Part shown: positions 16,934 through 27,062 of the stretch, piece after piece | Layout: every line of letters begins with the position of its first letter | Numbering within the stretch: the first letter of the stretch is position 1 | Source of the DNA: Pseudarthrobacter siccitolerans | Lineage (GTDB): Bacteria; Actinomycetota; Actinomycetes; Actinomycetales; Micrococcaceae | Direction of reading: 5' to 3' | DNA: 64,000 nt | Assembly: GCF_030823375.1 (NCBI RefSeq) | Contig: NZ_JAUSXB010000001.1 | Coordinates: 2,480,001-2,544,000 of the forward strand | Notes under the pieces: model-generated | The model's input: only the letters and a program-made list of their open reading frames with translations | What the model was told of the DNA's origin: nothing | Database searches by the model: none | Made by a program: the position numbers and the translations under genes

Positions 16934-18955
16934 ATGAGCTCCGCCACTGACAGCCCCTCAAAAACCACCACCAGCCCGGCAGCGGACGCCCCCACAGAGG
17001 ACACCCCGGTACCGGCCGGCAAAATCGGCGCCGGCGTCTCCGCGGATGAGGCACGCGCCGTCGCGGAGGCTGCCCGGGAGTCCGGCTGGGACCGTCCCAG
17101 CTTCGCCAAGGGCCTCTACCTCGGCAGTTTCGACCTCAGCCTGGTCCACCCCTGGCCCACCCCCGACCCCGCAGACGTGGAACGGGGCGAGGCCTTTATG
17201 GACCGCCTGACGGAATACGCCGGCACCATGGACGGCCGGATCATCGAGCGCGACGCCCGGATCCCTGACGAATACCTCAAAGGCTTGGCGGATCTGGGCG
17301 TTTTCGGCATGAAGATTCCGGCCGAATATGGCGGGCTGGGCCTGTCGCTGGTGTACTACGGCCGGGCACTGGCCCTGCTGGGCAGCGTCCACCCAAGCCT
17401 CGGCGCCCTCCTATCCGCGCACCAGTCCATCGGGGTGCCCGAACCCGTCAAAGTCTTCGGCACTGCAGGGCAGAAGCAGGAGTTCCTGCCGCGCTGCGCG
17501 GCCGGCGCCGTCACCGCATTCCTCCTCACCGAACCTGACGTGGGAAGCGATCCCGCCCGGATGGGCAGTACTGCAATGCCAACGGACGACGGCGGGGCGT
17601 ACCTCCTGGACGGCGTCAAGCTGTGGACCACCAACGGCGTCATTGCCGAGTTGGTGGTGGTGATGGCTGTAGTGCCGGCCCACACCGACGGGGACGGCAC
17701 CAGGCACAAGGGCGGCATCAGCGCCTTCGTGGTAGACATGGATTCGCCGGGCATCACCGTGGAAAACAGGAACGCCTTTATGGGCCTGCGCGGCATCGAG
17801 AACGGGGTGACCCGCTTCCACCAGGTGCGCGTCCCCGCAGCGAACCGGCTGGGCCGGGAGGGCCAGGGCCTCAAGATCGCCCTCACCACCCTGAACACGG
17901 GCAGGCTATCCATCCCGGCCCTCTGCGTGGCGTCCGGCCGCTGGAGCCTGAAGATCGCACGGGAGTGGTCGAACGCCAGGACCCAGTGGGGCCGGCCCGT
18001 GGGCGAGCACGAGGCCGTGGGCAAGAAGATCGCCTTCATTGCCGCGTCCGCCTTTGCCCTGGACGCGGTCTTCGAGCTCTCCGCCGAACTGGCCGACGCC
18101 GGCCAGAAGGACGTGCGGATTGAAGCCGCCCTCGCCAAACTCTGGGCCACGGAGATCAGCTGCCGGATCGCCGACGAACTGGTGCAGATCCGCGGCGGAC
18201 GGGGCTTCGAGACGGCCGAGTCGCTGGCCGCGCGCGGTGAACGCGCGGTGCCTGCCGAGCAACAGCTGAGGGATCTCCGCATCAACAGGATCTTTGAGGG
18301 TTCATCGGAAATCATGCGGCTGCTCATTGCCCGGGAAGCCGTGGACGCCCACCTGGCCGCCGCGGGAGACCTGGCATCCCTGAACGCGAGCCTGTCCGAT
18401 AAGGCGAAGGCCGCCGTCGGCGCTTCCGGCTTCTACGCCCGCTGGCTGCCCAAACTGGTGGCCGGGGCGGGCATGGACCCGCGCTCCTACGGTGAGTTCG
18501 GGCGGCTGGCCAAGCACCTGCGCTTCGTTGAGCGCTCGTCTCGCCGGCTGGCCCGGCAGACGTTCTATGGCATGGGCCGCTGGCAGGCCAAGCTGGAACG
18601 CAAGCAGGCATTCCTTGGCCGCGTGGTGGACATCGGCGCGGAACTGTTCGCCATGACCGCCTGCTGCTCGCGGGCAGAGATGCTGCTCCATACCGCCCCT
18701 GAAAAGGCCGCGAGCGCCTACGAGCTTGCCGAGGCCTACTGCGAGCAGGCACGGGTGCGCGTGGAGGAGTACTTTGACCAGCTGTGGCGGAACACGGACG
18801 ACGCCGACCACCGGCTCACCCGCAAGGTCCTCGCCGGAGATTACACCTGGCTGGAGGCCGGGGTGTTGGACCAGTCTGAAGGCACCGGGCCCTGGATCGC
18901 CGACGCCTCCCCTGGCCCGTCCCAGCGGGAAAACCTGCACCGCAACTACCGCTGA
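16934..18955 (+). CDS. Acyl-CoA dehydrogenase family protein, long form
   Basis: FAD enzyme that introduces the alpha-beta double bond into acyl-CoA. At 673 residues it is much longer than the classical 380-residue enzyme and resembles the VLCAD/FadE-type long forms with a C-terminal helical domain. The N-terminal third carries IPDEYLKGLADLGVFGMKIP. The FAD/substrate motif LLTEPDVGSDPA follows near residue 200, then RNAFMGLRGIENG and IRGGRGFETAESLA. A clear AAGGAGATAA site precedes the ATG. The substrate chain length is not predictable. Confidence 0.9.
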   Translation: MSSATDSPSKTTTSPAADAPTEDTPVPAGKIGAGVSADEARAVAEAARESGWDRPSFAKGLYLGSFDLSLVHPWPTPDPADVERGEAFMDRLTEYAGTMDGRIIERDARIPDEYLKGLADLGVFGMKIPAEYGGLGLSLVYYGRALALLGSVHPSLGALLSAHQSIGVPEPVKVFGTAGQKQEFLPRCAAGAVTAFLLTEPDVGSDPARMGSTAMPTDDGGAYLLDGVKLWTTNGVIAELVVVMAVVPAHTDGDGTRHKGGISAFVVDMDSPGITVENRNAFMGLRGIENGVTRFHQVRVPAANRLGREGQGLKIALTTLNTGRLSIPALCVASGRWSLKIAREWSNARTQWGRPVGEHEAVGKKIAFIAASAFALDAVFELSAELADAGQKDVRIEAALAKLWATEISCRIADELVQIRGGRGFETAESLAARGERAVPAEQQLRDLRINRIFEGSSEIMRLLIAREAVDAHLAAAGDLASLNASLSDKAKAAVGASGFYARWLPKLVAGAGMDPRSYGEFGRLAKHLRFVERSSRRLARQTFYGMGRWQAKLERKQAFLGRVVDIGAELFAMTACCSRAEMLLHTAPEKAASAYELAEAYCEQARVRVEEYFDQLWRNTDDADHRLTRKVLAGDYTWLEAGVLDQSEGTGPWIADASPGPSQRENLHRNYR

Positions 18956-19018
18956 TTCACGGGTCACAAAATAGTAAGCATCCTTGCTATCTCTGTGAAG
19001 CGATGGTTGAGTGGAGCC

Positions 19019-19861
19019 ATGAGCAGCGCAACAAACCCCGAGAACCTGCCTCCGCGCCGAGCCCGCGAGGATACTGACGGCAACGGAAGCTACCGCGCCG
19101 CCCCGGCCGGCGACGATTCGACGCGAACCTTTGACCAGGTGCCGGCCACCGACGCGGGAACTACGTCCACCTACGAACAGGTACCGGCGGCCCGGAACGA
19201 GCGGGCTACGGCCGCGTACGCCGAGCGGGACTACGTCCCCGCGGCTGCGGCGCCGGCCGTTGATCCGAATCTGACGGACAGGCAGACCGCCGTGGCCCGC
19301 GAAAAGGAGCAGTTCGGCGGTATCAAGGTGGGCTCGGCGTTCTTTGGTTGGCTGACTGCCACCGGCATGGCCGTGCTCCTGACGGCCCTCGTGGCCGCGG
19401 CTGGGACAGCTGTAGGCCTGGCCACCAATACGGACGTCAATGAGGCGGTAAACCAGGCGGCCTCGAACAGCGGCACCGTTGGCCTGGTGGGCATCATTGT
19501 GCTGCTGGTCATCCTGTTCCTCTCCTACTACTGCGGCGGTTACGTGGCAGGACGCATGGCGCGGTTCAACGGAGTCAAGCAGGGACTGATGGTATGGATC
19601 TGGGCGCTGATCGTTGCGGTCCTCGTTTCCATCCTGGGGCTCGTGGCCGGGCAGCAGTTCAACGTGCTGGCCAACCTCAACAGCTTCCCGCGGATCCCCA
19701 TCAACGAAGGCCAGCTCAACACCATGAGTATCGTCGCCGCCGTGGTGGTCGCCCTGGTGGCGCTGGTGGGGGCCGTACTCGGCGGACTTGCCGGCATGCG
19801 GTTCCACCGCAAGGTGGACAAAGCGGGCTTCACCCCGCGGGAAGATTACGACGACGAGTAG
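19019..19861 (+). CDS. Hypothetical membrane protein with polar N-terminal tail
   Basis: About 280 residues. The first 100 are polar and contain two similar stretches, TFDQVPATDAGTT and TYEQVPAARNERA. Four hydrophobic segments follow: around LTATGMAVLLTALVAAAG, VGLIVLLVILFLSYYCGGYV, LMVWIWALIVAVLVSILGLV and a last one before MRFHRKVDK. It looks like the TIGR04086/YrzE-like or DUF-type integral membrane proteins, with no function known. I prefer the ATG at 19019, with GTGGAG upstream, over a GTG 24 bp earlier. Its stop touches the convergent YchJ gene. Confidence 0.7.
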   Translation: MSSATNPENLPPRRAREDTDGNGSYRAAPAGDDSTRTFDQVPATDAGTTSTYEQVPAARNERATAAYAERDYVPAAAAPAVDPNLTDRQTAVAREKEQFGGIKVGSAFFGWLTATGMAVLLTALVAAAGTAVGLATNTDVNEAVNQAASNSGTVGLVGIIVLLVILFLSYYCGGYVAGRMARFNGVKQGLMVWIWALIVAVLVSILGLVAGQQFNVLANLNSFPRIPINEGQLNTMSIVAAVVVALVALVGAVLGGLAGMRFHRKVDKAGFTPREDYDDE

Positions 19862-20260
19862 TCAGGCCAGGATCTTTCCGTCCAGGTAGAACCAGCGGCC
19901 GTTTTCCCGCACAAAGCAGCTCACCTCGTGCAGGACGCCGCGGTCACCGCCGTGCCGGTAGTAGGCCTTGAACTCCACCGTGCCCTGGACATCCAGCGGA
20001 CCCCCGCGGTCGGTGGACACGATGTCCAGGCGCCGCCACTCGATCTCCGGATCCAGGTCCAGGTCCTTCGGGGCTTCCGAAGGGTGCCAGGTCCGCCGCA
20101 GGTAACTCTCATCAAGGAGCACGAATGCGCTGTAGCGGGACCGCATCACCTGCTCCGCGGTGGCTGCTTCTGCCGTTCCCGAATGGAACCTGCCACAGCA
20201 CTTCCGGTACTGCTCACCGGACAGGCACATGCAGTTCCTGCTTCCCAGGTCCTCGGCCAT
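19862..20260 (-). CDS. YchJ family protein (SEC-C zinc motif)
   Basis: Protein of 132 residues with an N-terminal zinc-binding SEC-C-type motif CMCLSGEQYRKCC (about residues 12-24), followed by the YchJ core (SRYSAFVLLDESYLRRTW, an NTF2-like fold) and the C-terminal SCFVRENGRWFYLDG. This is the UPF0225 family, widespread and without established function. The convergent membrane-protein gene ends at the adjacent base. Confidence 0.9.
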   Translation of the reverse strand: MAEDLGSRNCMCLSGEQYRKCCGRFHSGTAEAATAEQVMRSRYSAFVLLDESYLRRTWHPSEAPKDLDLDPEIEWRRLDIVSTDRGGPLDVQGTVEFKAYYRHGGDRGVLHEVSCFVRENGRWFYLDGKILA

Positions 20261-20488
20261 CGGCGCTCCTGCCTTCTTCTCCCGGCCGCACCGCGCGGGC
20301 CCGGCATGCCAGTTCGACTATAGGCCCGAGGCCCTTGTCATATCGGATAACAGCTTTGAAACAACCCTGGGCGGCGCCGGGGGTCCGGCGGCGCCGCGCG
20401 GTAAAAATCCGTATGGTGGAGAAGGAGTTGTTGCCCTGGCCCCGTGGTGCCGGTGCGGGCTTCGCTGACGGCAGAGAGGAGAGATGAC

Positions 20489-21178
20489 GTGGAACATCCG
20501 GATACGCTCATCCTCAACCTGACCTTTTTGGGCACCGTGGGCATGGCATTCCTGATGTTCCTGGTCCTCTTCCTGCTGGGCGTCATCACCCTCGTCCTCG
20601 CGGGGATCGGGCGGCTTACCGCCGTCACCCTGATGGCCTTGTTCGGGAGGCGCTTCCGCAGGGGAAACCATCCCCCCTTCCGCTCTGGCAGGCAGGCCAC
20701 GGCAACGTCCGACGACGGGTCCCCGGCATCCGCGGCACCCGGCCGCCCGCCCCGCGACTGGCGGGCCGCGCTGAAGCCGGCTCGCCTGCGCAAGACGCTG
20801 CGCACCGCCGTCGTGCACCATCCCGCCCTGGCGGCCGCGCGCCGCGAGCCCCCTGTCCTTGCTGAGGATTGGGCATCAGCCGTTGCAGAGGCGGACGCGC
20901 GGGCCATGGCGCGGGCACGTGCCGCCGCCCCCGAAATCAAGCTTTCCGTGCGGGACCTGCCGGACCCGCATGTTCCTGCCGAGAAGGTGGTCGAAATCGC
21001 GCCACTCGTAGAGTCGAAACTCGATGACCCCCGTCACGCACACGTCGCACGGTCGTTTAAGAAGCAGGAACTTCCCCAGCCGCTGTCGCCGCTGGATACG
21101 GGATCACTTGTTTCCCTGTCCGGCCCGGTACAGGTGCTCAAGGGCAGGGCCACCAACGGCAAACAGCCCTTACCCTGA
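20489..21178 (+). CDS. Hypothetical single-pass membrane protein
   Basis: About 229 residues with one strongly hydrophobic N-terminal segment (roughly residues 8-45, possibly two passes) and a long basic, Arg/Ala/Pro-rich cytoplasmic part. I take the GTG at 20489 as start because GAGAGGAGA precedes it; the frame is open 45 bp further up without a comparable site. No domain is recognised. It is followed closely by the aldo/keto reductase gene. Confidence 0.6.
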   Translation: MEHPDTLILNLTFLGTVGMAFLMFLVLFLLGVITLVLAGIGRLTAVTLMALFGRRFRRGNHPPFRSGRQATATSDDGSPASAAPGRPPRDWRAALKPARLRKTLRTAVVHHPALAAARREPPVLAEDWASAVAEADARAMARARAAAPEIKLSVRDLPDPHVPAEKVVEIAPLVESKLDDPRHAHVARSFKKQELPQPLSPLDTGSLVSLSGPVQVLKGRATNGKQPLP

Positions 21179-21205
21179 GCAACCATCTGGGTTAGCGTGA
21201 AACCC

Positions 21206-22210
21206 ATGGAATTCAGATACCTCGGAAACAGCGGCTTCAAAGTCTCAGAAATCACTTTCGGCAACTGGCTCACCCACGGCTCCCAGGTGGAGAACGACGT
21301 CGCCTCCCAGTGCGTGCGGGCCGCCCTCGATGCCGGCATCAGCACGTTCGACACGGCGGACGTTTACGCCAACACCGCGGCCGAAACTGTCCTCGGCGAA
21401 GCCCTGAAGGGCGAGCGCCGCGAGTCCCTGGAGATCTTCACCAAGGTCTTCGGCCCCACCGGCCCCAAGGGCAAAAACGATCTGGGCCTGTCCCGCAAGC
21501 ACATCATGGAGTCCATCAACGGCTCGCTGCGGAGGCTCCAGACGGATTATGTGGACCTCTACCAGGCCCACCGCTACGACTTCGAAACGCCGCTGGAAGA
21601 GACCATGCAGGCGTTCGCTGACATCGTCCGGCAGGGCAAGGCGCTGTACATCGGCGTCAGCGAGTGGACCGCGGAGCAGCTGCGCGAGGGCCACGCGTTG
21701 TCCAAGGAACTCGGCTTCCAGCTCATTTCCAACCAGCCGCAGTACTCCATGCTGTGGCGCGTCATCGAAGCAGAGGTTGTGCCGGCGTCCGAGGAGCTGG
21801 GCGTCTCGCAGATCGTCTGGTCCCCCATGGCCCAAGGCGTCCTCAGCGGCAAGTACCTGCCCGGCCAGCCGGCTCCCGAAGGCAGCCGAGCCACGGACGA
21901 GAAGGGCGGCGCCAAGATGATCCAGCGCTGGATGCGCGACGACGTCCTGGCCGGCGTGCAGGAACTGAAGCCCGTCGCGGAGGAAGCCGGGCTCTCCATG
22001 CCCCAGCTCGCCGTCGCCTGGGTGCTGCAGAACCCCAACGTGGCCTCTGCAATCATCGGCGCGTCCCGGCCCGAGCAGATCGCCGACAGCGTTGAGGCCG
22101 CAGGGGTGACACTGGAACCGGACGTCCTGAAGAAGATCGACGACGCCATCGGGTCCCTGGCCGAGCGGGACCCTGCGCAGACCAAGTCCCCGGCCGGGCG
22201 TGAAGCCTAG
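21206..22210 (+). CDS. Aldo/keto reductase (Kv-beta-like)
   Basis: NADPH-dependent (beta/alpha)8-barrel oxidoreductase of about 334 residues. Catalytic Asp and Tyr lie in FDTADVYANTAAETVLGEAL, Lys in FTKVFGPTG and His in DLYQAHRYD. Near the C-terminus WVLQNPNVASAIIGASRP is the cofactor-binding region. The pattern is closest to the voltage-gated potassium-channel beta-subunit-like branch. The ATG at 21206 fits the family N-terminus MEFRYLGNSG better than a GTG 9 bp upstream. It is followed 9 bp later by an NAD(P)-dependent reductase gene. Confidence 0.92.
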   Translation: MEFRYLGNSGFKVSEITFGNWLTHGSQVENDVASQCVRAALDAGISTFDTADVYANTAAETVLGEALKGERRESLEIFTKVFGPTGPKGKNDLGLSRKHIMESINGSLRRLQTDYVDLYQAHRYDFETPLEETMQAFADIVRQGKALYIGVSEWTAEQLREGHALSKELGFQLISNQPQYSMLWRVIEAEVVPASEELGVSQIVWSPMAQGVLSGKYLPGQPAPEGSRATDEKGGAKMIQRWMRDDVLAGVQELKPVAEEAGLSMPQLAVAWVLQNPNVASAIIGASRPEQIADSVEAAGVTLEPDVLKKIDDAIGSLAERDPAQTKSPAGREA

Positions 22211-22219
22211 GATTCCTGG

Positions 22220-23080
22220 GTGACTGACGCCATGGACCTGGCGGACCTCGCTGTCACCGGTTCAACCGGCGGCCTGGGCGGAATGGTGGCACGGCAGCTC
22301 GCCGCGGCCGGTTCCGCCCAGCGCCTGCTGGTCCGAGACGCCGGCCGCGCGCCGGAGCTGGAGAACGCCAGGCCCGTAGTGTGCAGTTACGCGGACTCCG
22401 CTGCTGCGCGGCAGGCCTTGGAGGGGGTGAGGGTGCTGTTCATGGTGTCCGCCGCCGAAACGGAGGACCGGGTGCAGCAGCATTACGCCTTTGTGGACGC
22501 CGCGGCCGACGCGGGGGTGCAGCATGTCGTTTACACGTCCTTCTACGGTGCGGCCCCGGACGCCACCTTCACGCTGGCCCGGGACCATTACGCCACGGAG
22601 CAGCGCATCCAGGATTCCGGCATGGACTACACCTTGCTGCGAAACAACTTCTACCTGGACTTCCTGCCGCTCCTTTGCGGCGAAGACGGCGTGATCCGCG
22701 GGCCCGCCGGGGAGGGCGTATTTTCCGCAGTGGCGCGCGAGGACATCGCACGCTGTGCCGTAGCAGTGGTGCGGGATCCAGCAATCCACAAGGGCAAGAC
22801 CTACAACCTCACGGGCCCGGAGGAACTCACCATGGCTGAGGCTGCCCGGATCCTCACCGCAGGAACCGGGCGGACCATCACCTACCACCCGGAAACCACG
22901 GAGGAAGCGTACGCATCCCGGGCCTCGTATGGTGCGCCGCCCTGGCAGGTGGACGCGTGGGTGAGTACCTACACCGCCATGGCCGCCGGGGAGATGGCCG
23001 GGATCTCCCCGGACATCCACGGGCTGACGGGGCAGGACCCCCTGAGCCTGTCCGAGTTCCTGAAGCGGCCGCAGCTGTAG
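22220..23080 (+). CDS. NmrA-like NAD(P)-binding oxidoreductase
   Basis: Rossmann-fold protein of 286 residues. The dinucleotide-binding loop is TGSTGGLGG (about residues 12-20), followed by VVYTSFYGAAPDATFTLARDH and the GMDYTLLRNNFYLDFLP stretch typical of NmrA/quinone-oxidoreductase-2-like atypical short-chain dehydrogenases. It has a GTG start and is probably co-transcribed with the aldo/keto reductase just upstream. It may reduce quinones or act as a redox-sensing regulator; sequence does not decide. Confidence 0.85.
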   Translation: MTDAMDLADLAVTGSTGGLGGMVARQLAAAGSAQRLLVRDAGRAPELENARPVVCSYADSAAARQALEGVRVLFMVSAAETEDRVQQHYAFVDAAADAGVQHVVYTSFYGAAPDATFTLARDHYATEQRIQDSGMDYTLLRNNFYLDFLPLLCGEDGVIRGPAGEGVFSAVAREDIARCAVAVVRDPAIHKGKTYNLTGPEELTMAEAARILTAGTGRTITYHPETTEEAYASRASYGAPPWQVDAWVSTYTAMAAGEMAGISPDIHGLTGQDPLSLSEFLKRPQL

Positions 23081-23218
23081 CGGCTGCAGGTTTGGCCGGC
23101 GGGCGTTGACGCGGGCGTTGACGGGCCGGCGGCGTGGGCGTAAACCTGATGCAACGGGCGCTGCCCCGGGCAGCACCCGAAGCCGCAGGAATCCGAGTGC
23201 CAGCAGAATCGCAGCGCC

Positions 23219-24358
23219 ATGACCCAAATCCAGCCAAATCCACAGTCCACCCTTCCCGCTACGGCCCCGAAACAGCAGGTGTCTGCCCCCGCCGGCCCCG
23301 CAGCCGGACCAACCACCGGACCGCTCACTCCGGAGGAACTCCAACTGGGCGCCCGCAACCACTCCATGCCCCTGGAAGCCCTTCGCCGTGATATCACTCC
23401 GCCGGGCCTCCACTACGTGCTCACCCATTTCGACATCCCGTTTATCGACAACGGGGCCTGGCACCTGCGGGTCAACGGCGCGGTGGAGCGTGCCCTCGAA
23501 CTGAGCATGCCGGCGCTGCGCAGGGACCCCGCCATTACGGTGCCGGTGACGCTGGAGTGCGCGGGCAACGGCCGCTCGCTCCTGAAGCCGCGGCCACTGA
23601 GCCAACCGTGGGTGCTTGAAGGAGTGGGCACGGCTGCCTGGACCGGGGTTCCGCTCGCCTATCTCCTCGGGAAGGCGGGGATCCTTCCGCACGCAGTGGA
23701 AGTGGTGTTCACCGGCGCTGATGCCGGGATCCAGGGCGGCGTCACCCAGCGGTACGCTCGGAGCCTGCCGATCCGTGAGGCGATGCGTGCCGACATCGTA
23801 CTTGCTTACAAAATGAACGGCAGCGAACTGCCGCCCCAGCACGGATACCCTCTCCGGCTGGTGGTGCCGGGCTGGTACGGCATGACGAGCGTGAAGTGGC
23901 TGGAATCCATCGAAGTGGTCACCGCGCCTTTTGGCGGCTACCAGCAGCAGGTCGCGTACCGCTACCAGGATTCAGCAGACGACGCCGGCACACCGGTTTC
24001 ACGGATCAGGGTACGTTCGCTGATGGTTCCGCCGGGCATGCCGGACTTCTTTACGCGGAACCGGGTGATGCCGCGCGGTCCCGTGATGCTGCAGGGCAGG
24101 GCCTGGTCCGGGCACGGGGCCATTACTGCTGTTGAAGTAGGGATTGACGGCACGTGGCTGCCCGCGCAGCTGGAAGAATCTGCCGGCGGCTTCGCGTGGC
24201 GGAAATGGACACTGCCATGGGTGGCGGATCCGGGCGAACATGAGCTCACGTGCCGTGCCACCGATGCCAGTGGCGCCACCCAGCCCCTGGAGCAGAACTG
24301 GAACTACCAGGGGCTGGGCAACAATGTGGTGCAGCGGGTCAGCGTCAGGGTGGAATAG
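23219..24358 (+). CDS. Sulfite-oxidase family molybdopterin oxidoreductase
   Basis: Molybdenum-cofactor protein of 379 residues. The cofactor Cys lies in LECAGNGRS (about residue 105). GADAGIQGGV, PQHGYPLRLVVPGWYGM and SVKWLESIEV are the hallmark blocks, and the C-terminal Mo-co oxidoreductase dimerisation domain contains GRAWSGHGAITAVEVGIDG. There is no signal peptide, only a Pro/Ala-rich N-terminal tail, so it should be cytoplasmic. No cytochrome or other redox partner gene is adjacent. It could oxidise sulfite or another small substrate. Confidence 0.92.
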   Translation: MTQIQPNPQSTLPATAPKQQVSAPAGPAAGPTTGPLTPEELQLGARNHSMPLEALRRDITPPGLHYVLTHFDIPFIDNGAWHLRVNGAVERALELSMPALRRDPAITVPVTLECAGNGRSLLKPRPLSQPWVLEGVGTAAWTGVPLAYLLGKAGILPHAVEVVFTGADAGIQGGVTQRYARSLPIREAMRADIVLAYKMNGSELPPQHGYPLRLVVPGWYGMTSVKWLESIEVVTAPFGGYQQQVAYRYQDSADDAGTPVSRIRVRSLMVPPGMPDFFTRNRVMPRGPVMLQGRAWSGHGAITAVEVGIDGTWLPAQLEESAGGFAWRKWTLPWVADPGEHELTCRATDASGATQPLEQNWNYQGLGNNVVQRVSVRVE

Positions 24359-24443
24359 GCCCGGGGCGGTTCTAGGCCCGGGCCGGTTCAGATGGCGACT
24401 GCTCGGAGGAGTCCCGCTGCCGGGGCTATACTCGGTGCCAGCC

Positions 24444-24824
24444 ATGACCAGCCTTCCTTCCTCCCCCGCCAGCGTCCGAATTGATGCGTGGCTGTGGGCC
24501 ATCCGCGCATACAAGACCCGCTCGGCGGCAACCGCCGCCTGCCGTGCAGGGCACGTCCGGCTGAACGGAAGCCCGGCCAAGGCTTCTGCCACGCTCGTCA
24601 ACGGGGACAGCGTCACCGTCCGGATGTCCGGTTACGAACGGATCCTTGAGGTGCGCCGGCTGATCAACAAGCGCGTGGGCGCGGAGGCCGCTTCCCACTG
24701 CTTCACCGACCACACACCGCCGCGTCCGGCAGCCCCCGCACTGGGCCTGCCGCAGCGCGACCGCGGCGCGGGACGGCCCACTAAGAAAGACCGGCGCGAG
24801 ATGGAACGGCTGCGCGGGGCCTGA
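24444..24824 (+). CDS. S4-domain RNA-binding protein (Hsp15-like)
   Basis: Small RNA-binding protein of 126 residues. The S4 domain occupies the N-terminal half: VRIDAWLWAIRAYKTRSAA, CRAGHVRLNG, then a VNGDSVTV strand. The basic C-terminus GRPTKKDRREMERLRG is characteristic of the Hsp15/YrfH type, which in Escherichia coli rescues stalled 50S subunits. The start at 24444 puts the S4 domain close to the N-terminus; the open frame upstream is antisense or out-of-frame text of the preceding gene. Confidence 0.9.
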   Translation: MTSLPSSPASVRIDAWLWAIRAYKTRSAATAACRAGHVRLNGSPAKASATLVNGDSVTVRMSGYERILEVRRLINKRVGAEAASHCFTDHTPPRPAAPALGLPQRDRGAGRPTKKDRREMERLRGA

Positions 24825-24833
24825 CGGGCCTGG

Positions 24834-25358
24834 TTAGTTCTTCACCCGCGCGCGCACCAGGTTCGCGAACGGCAGTTTCCCGTACTCCTCGATAAAGGCT
24901 GTGTGGTACTCCGCTTCGGCTTTGCTGAGGGCTTCGGGGGGCAGTTCCATCCAGGCAATTAATAACTGCCCGGCGTCCTTGAGTTGCCAGACCAGGCGCC
25001 CATCCCAGTGCCCCGGCGGTTTACCTTGCCCGAAGTCCAGGAACTCCTGGATCTGCCTCCTCAGGCCGCGGTTGCCTTTGCTGCCTGGACCGGCCTTGCC
25101 CAGATAAAGGACGACGGCGGCCTCCACCCACGCGGCTGCAAGCTCCGGCTCCTGCAGCGACGGATCCTTCTTCTTAAATACACCTGCGGTGCTCTTCTTC
25201 AGGAAGTCCGGCTGGAACCCGTCCGGCCTCAGGACAGCGAAGATGCCCGTTCCCTGCGGGACCCGCGTGGCATCGAGGTCTTTGCCGGACCTAAAGCCCG
25301 CAAAGCCTTCATCTTTCAGGCCCTTCCTGGTGAACTGCATCCCTACATTGAACAGCAT
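24834..25358 (-). CDS. Hypothetical protein, possibly GIY-YIG-like
   Basis: Protein of about 174 residues. The central part, AVVLYLGKAGPGSKGNRG followed by LRRQIQEFLDFGQGKPPGHW, resembles the second half of a GIY-YIG nuclease core (strand, GKA, Arg, helix). An upstream GTGIFAVLRPDG could be the GIY-like strand, although the canonical tyrosines are not clearly placed. I am not certain of the family. A second possible start is the ATG 18 bp downstream. It is convergent with the S4-protein gene, 9 bp away. Confidence 0.65.
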   Translation of the reverse strand: MLFNVGMQFTRKGLKDEGFAGFRSGKDLDATRVPQGTGIFAVLRPDGFQPDFLKKSTAGVFKKKDPSLQEPELAAAWVEAAVVLYLGKAGPGSKGNRGLRRQIQEFLDFGQGKPPGHWDGRLVWQLKDAGQLLIAWMELPPEALSKAEAEYHTAFIEEYGKLPFANLVRARVKN

Positions 25359-25456
25359 GGGCCCGGGGCGGTTGCTGCTTTATTCACAGCGGCTGGTTAT
25401 CCACATAGGGCGCGAGGGTTCGTGCCTATGGCTGGGCCTGCTGGAAGACTTTGTTT

Positions 25457-26947
25457 ATGGAAGCGGATCAGTTATCGGCAGGGGCGGTCCCGGTGGTGAA
25501 GCGTGCTGTGCCTTCTGTTGCTGATGTCCTTGCATTGCTGGCTGCTGTTCCTGTCGCTGACGACGGAGCCGGAAAGATTGATCAGATGCGGGAATTCGAG
25601 GACGTGAAGTCCGCGGTCGCCGCGAAACAGGCCCGGATTGCCGTTGCCTATGACCTTGAGGTGCGGCGGGAACAGTCAGCGGCCGGTATCCCGGCCGCTG
25701 AACTCGGCGCCGGGGTAGGCGCCGGGGTAGGCGCGCAAATCGCCCTGGCCCGGCGAGAGTCCCCGGCACGCGGCGGCAGGCTGCTGGGCCTGGGGAAAGC
25801 CCTGGTCACCGAGATGCCCCACGCGTTCGCGGCACTTCAGAGCGGGCAGCTGAGCGAGTGGCGGGCCATCCTGATCGTGAAGGAAACCGCCTGCCTGTCC
25901 GCCGAAGACCGGGCCGCGGTGGACGAAGAAATCGCCGCGGACACCGGCACCCTGACCGGCTGCGGGGACCGGGCCATCACCGCCGCCGTCCGCACCGCCG
26001 CCTACCGGCGCGACCCCCAATCCTTCGCGAAACGGGCTTCCCATGCCGTGGCGGAACGGACCGTCAGCCTGCGCCCGGCACCGGAAACCATGGCCTACCT
26101 GACCGCGCTGGTCCCGGTCGCGCAGGGCGTCGCCGCCTACGCAGCCCTCACCCGGCACGCAGACGCCCTCAAATCTTCCGGCGATGAGCGGTCCAAGGGC
26201 GCCATCATGGCCGACGAACTGATCGAACGCATCACCGGCACCCCGGGCGGCTACACCGGCATCGACCTCCAGCTCGTCATGACCGACCGGACCCTCTTCC
26301 AAGGCGACAGCGAACCCACCCGCCTCACCGGCTACGGCACCGTTCCAGGTGAATGGGCCAGGAAAGCATTCACAGGAGAACTGCTGGCCGGTGGAGGATC
26401 TGGCGTCGCCGCCATCGGACCAAAAGGTCCGGAGACGGGAGCACGTGGTTCCGGGCCTGTTGGCGATGCGTACAGTGCCGGGTTCAACGTCTGGCTTCGC
26501 CGGCTATACACAGCACCAACCAATGGGGAACTCGTCGCGATGGACTCCAAGGCCCGGCTCTTCCCGCCTGGGCTCCGCCGGTTTATTCAGGTACGGGATG
26601 ACACCTGCCGCACCCCGTACTGCGACGCGCCGATCCGCCACCTGGACCACGTCATCCCTTGGCATGACGACGGACAGACCACCAGTGTCAACGGCCAAGG
26701 CCTCTGCGAAGCCTGCAACCACACTAAAGAAACACCAGGCTGGGCCGCAAAGCCGGTAACCTGGCCAGGGCAACGGCACACGGTGGAACTCCAAACTCCC
26801 ACCGGGCACACTTACCGATCAACCGCCCCGCCCCTGCCCGGGGCTCCCTTGCCTGCGGCTGCTAAGCCGGCCTCCCGCCGTCGACGGAGATTACGGCACC
26901 GGATGAAAGCGCTCAAACGCGCCCATAAGACGCGATTACCGGTGTGA
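25457..26947 (+). CDS. DUF222 and HNH endonuclease domain protein
   Basis: Protein of 496 residues of the family found in multiple copies in actinobacteria. An Ala-rich helical DUF222 region (residues about 30-330, with [21 protein letters not shown]) precedes a C-terminal HNH nuclease module: [32 protein letters not shown] and [14 protein letters not shown], in which the Cys pairs bind zinc and His is catalytic. The tail is basic. I use the ATG at 25457. Its biological role is not established, though the family is often linked to mobile DNA. Confidence 0.9.
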   Translation: MEADQLSAGAVPVVKRAVPSVADVLALLAAVPVADDGAGKIDQMREFEDVKSAVAAKQARIAVAYDLEVRREQSAAGIPAAELGAGVGAGVGAQIALARRESPARGGRLLGLGKALVTEMPHAFAALQSGQLSEWRAILIVKETACLSAEDRAAVDEEIAADTGTLTGCGDRAITAAVRTAAYRRDPQSFAKRASHAVAERTVSLRPAPETMAYLTALVPVAQGVAAYAALTRHADALKSSGDERSKGAIMADELIERITGTPGGYTGIDLQLVMTDRTLFQGDSEPTRLTGYGTVPGEWARKAFTGELLAGGGSGVAAIGPKGPETGARGSGPVGDAYSAGFNVWLRRLYTAPTNGELVAMDSKARLFPPGLRRFIQVRDDTCRTPYCDAPIRHLDHVIPWHDDGQTTSVNGQGLCEACNHTKETPGWAAKPVTWPGQRHTVELQTPTGHTYRSTAPPLPGAPLPAAAKPASRRRRRLRHRMKALKRAHKTRLPV

Positions 26948-27062
26948 GCACAACCTCCGCAGCAGAAGGGAGACAACACTTCCCCTGCCCACCCTCTAGG
27001 CCGGAAGCGTAGAGTGGCCTAAGACGCCTGATTCTGGACGCCTTGCTGCTGAGGGAGAAATC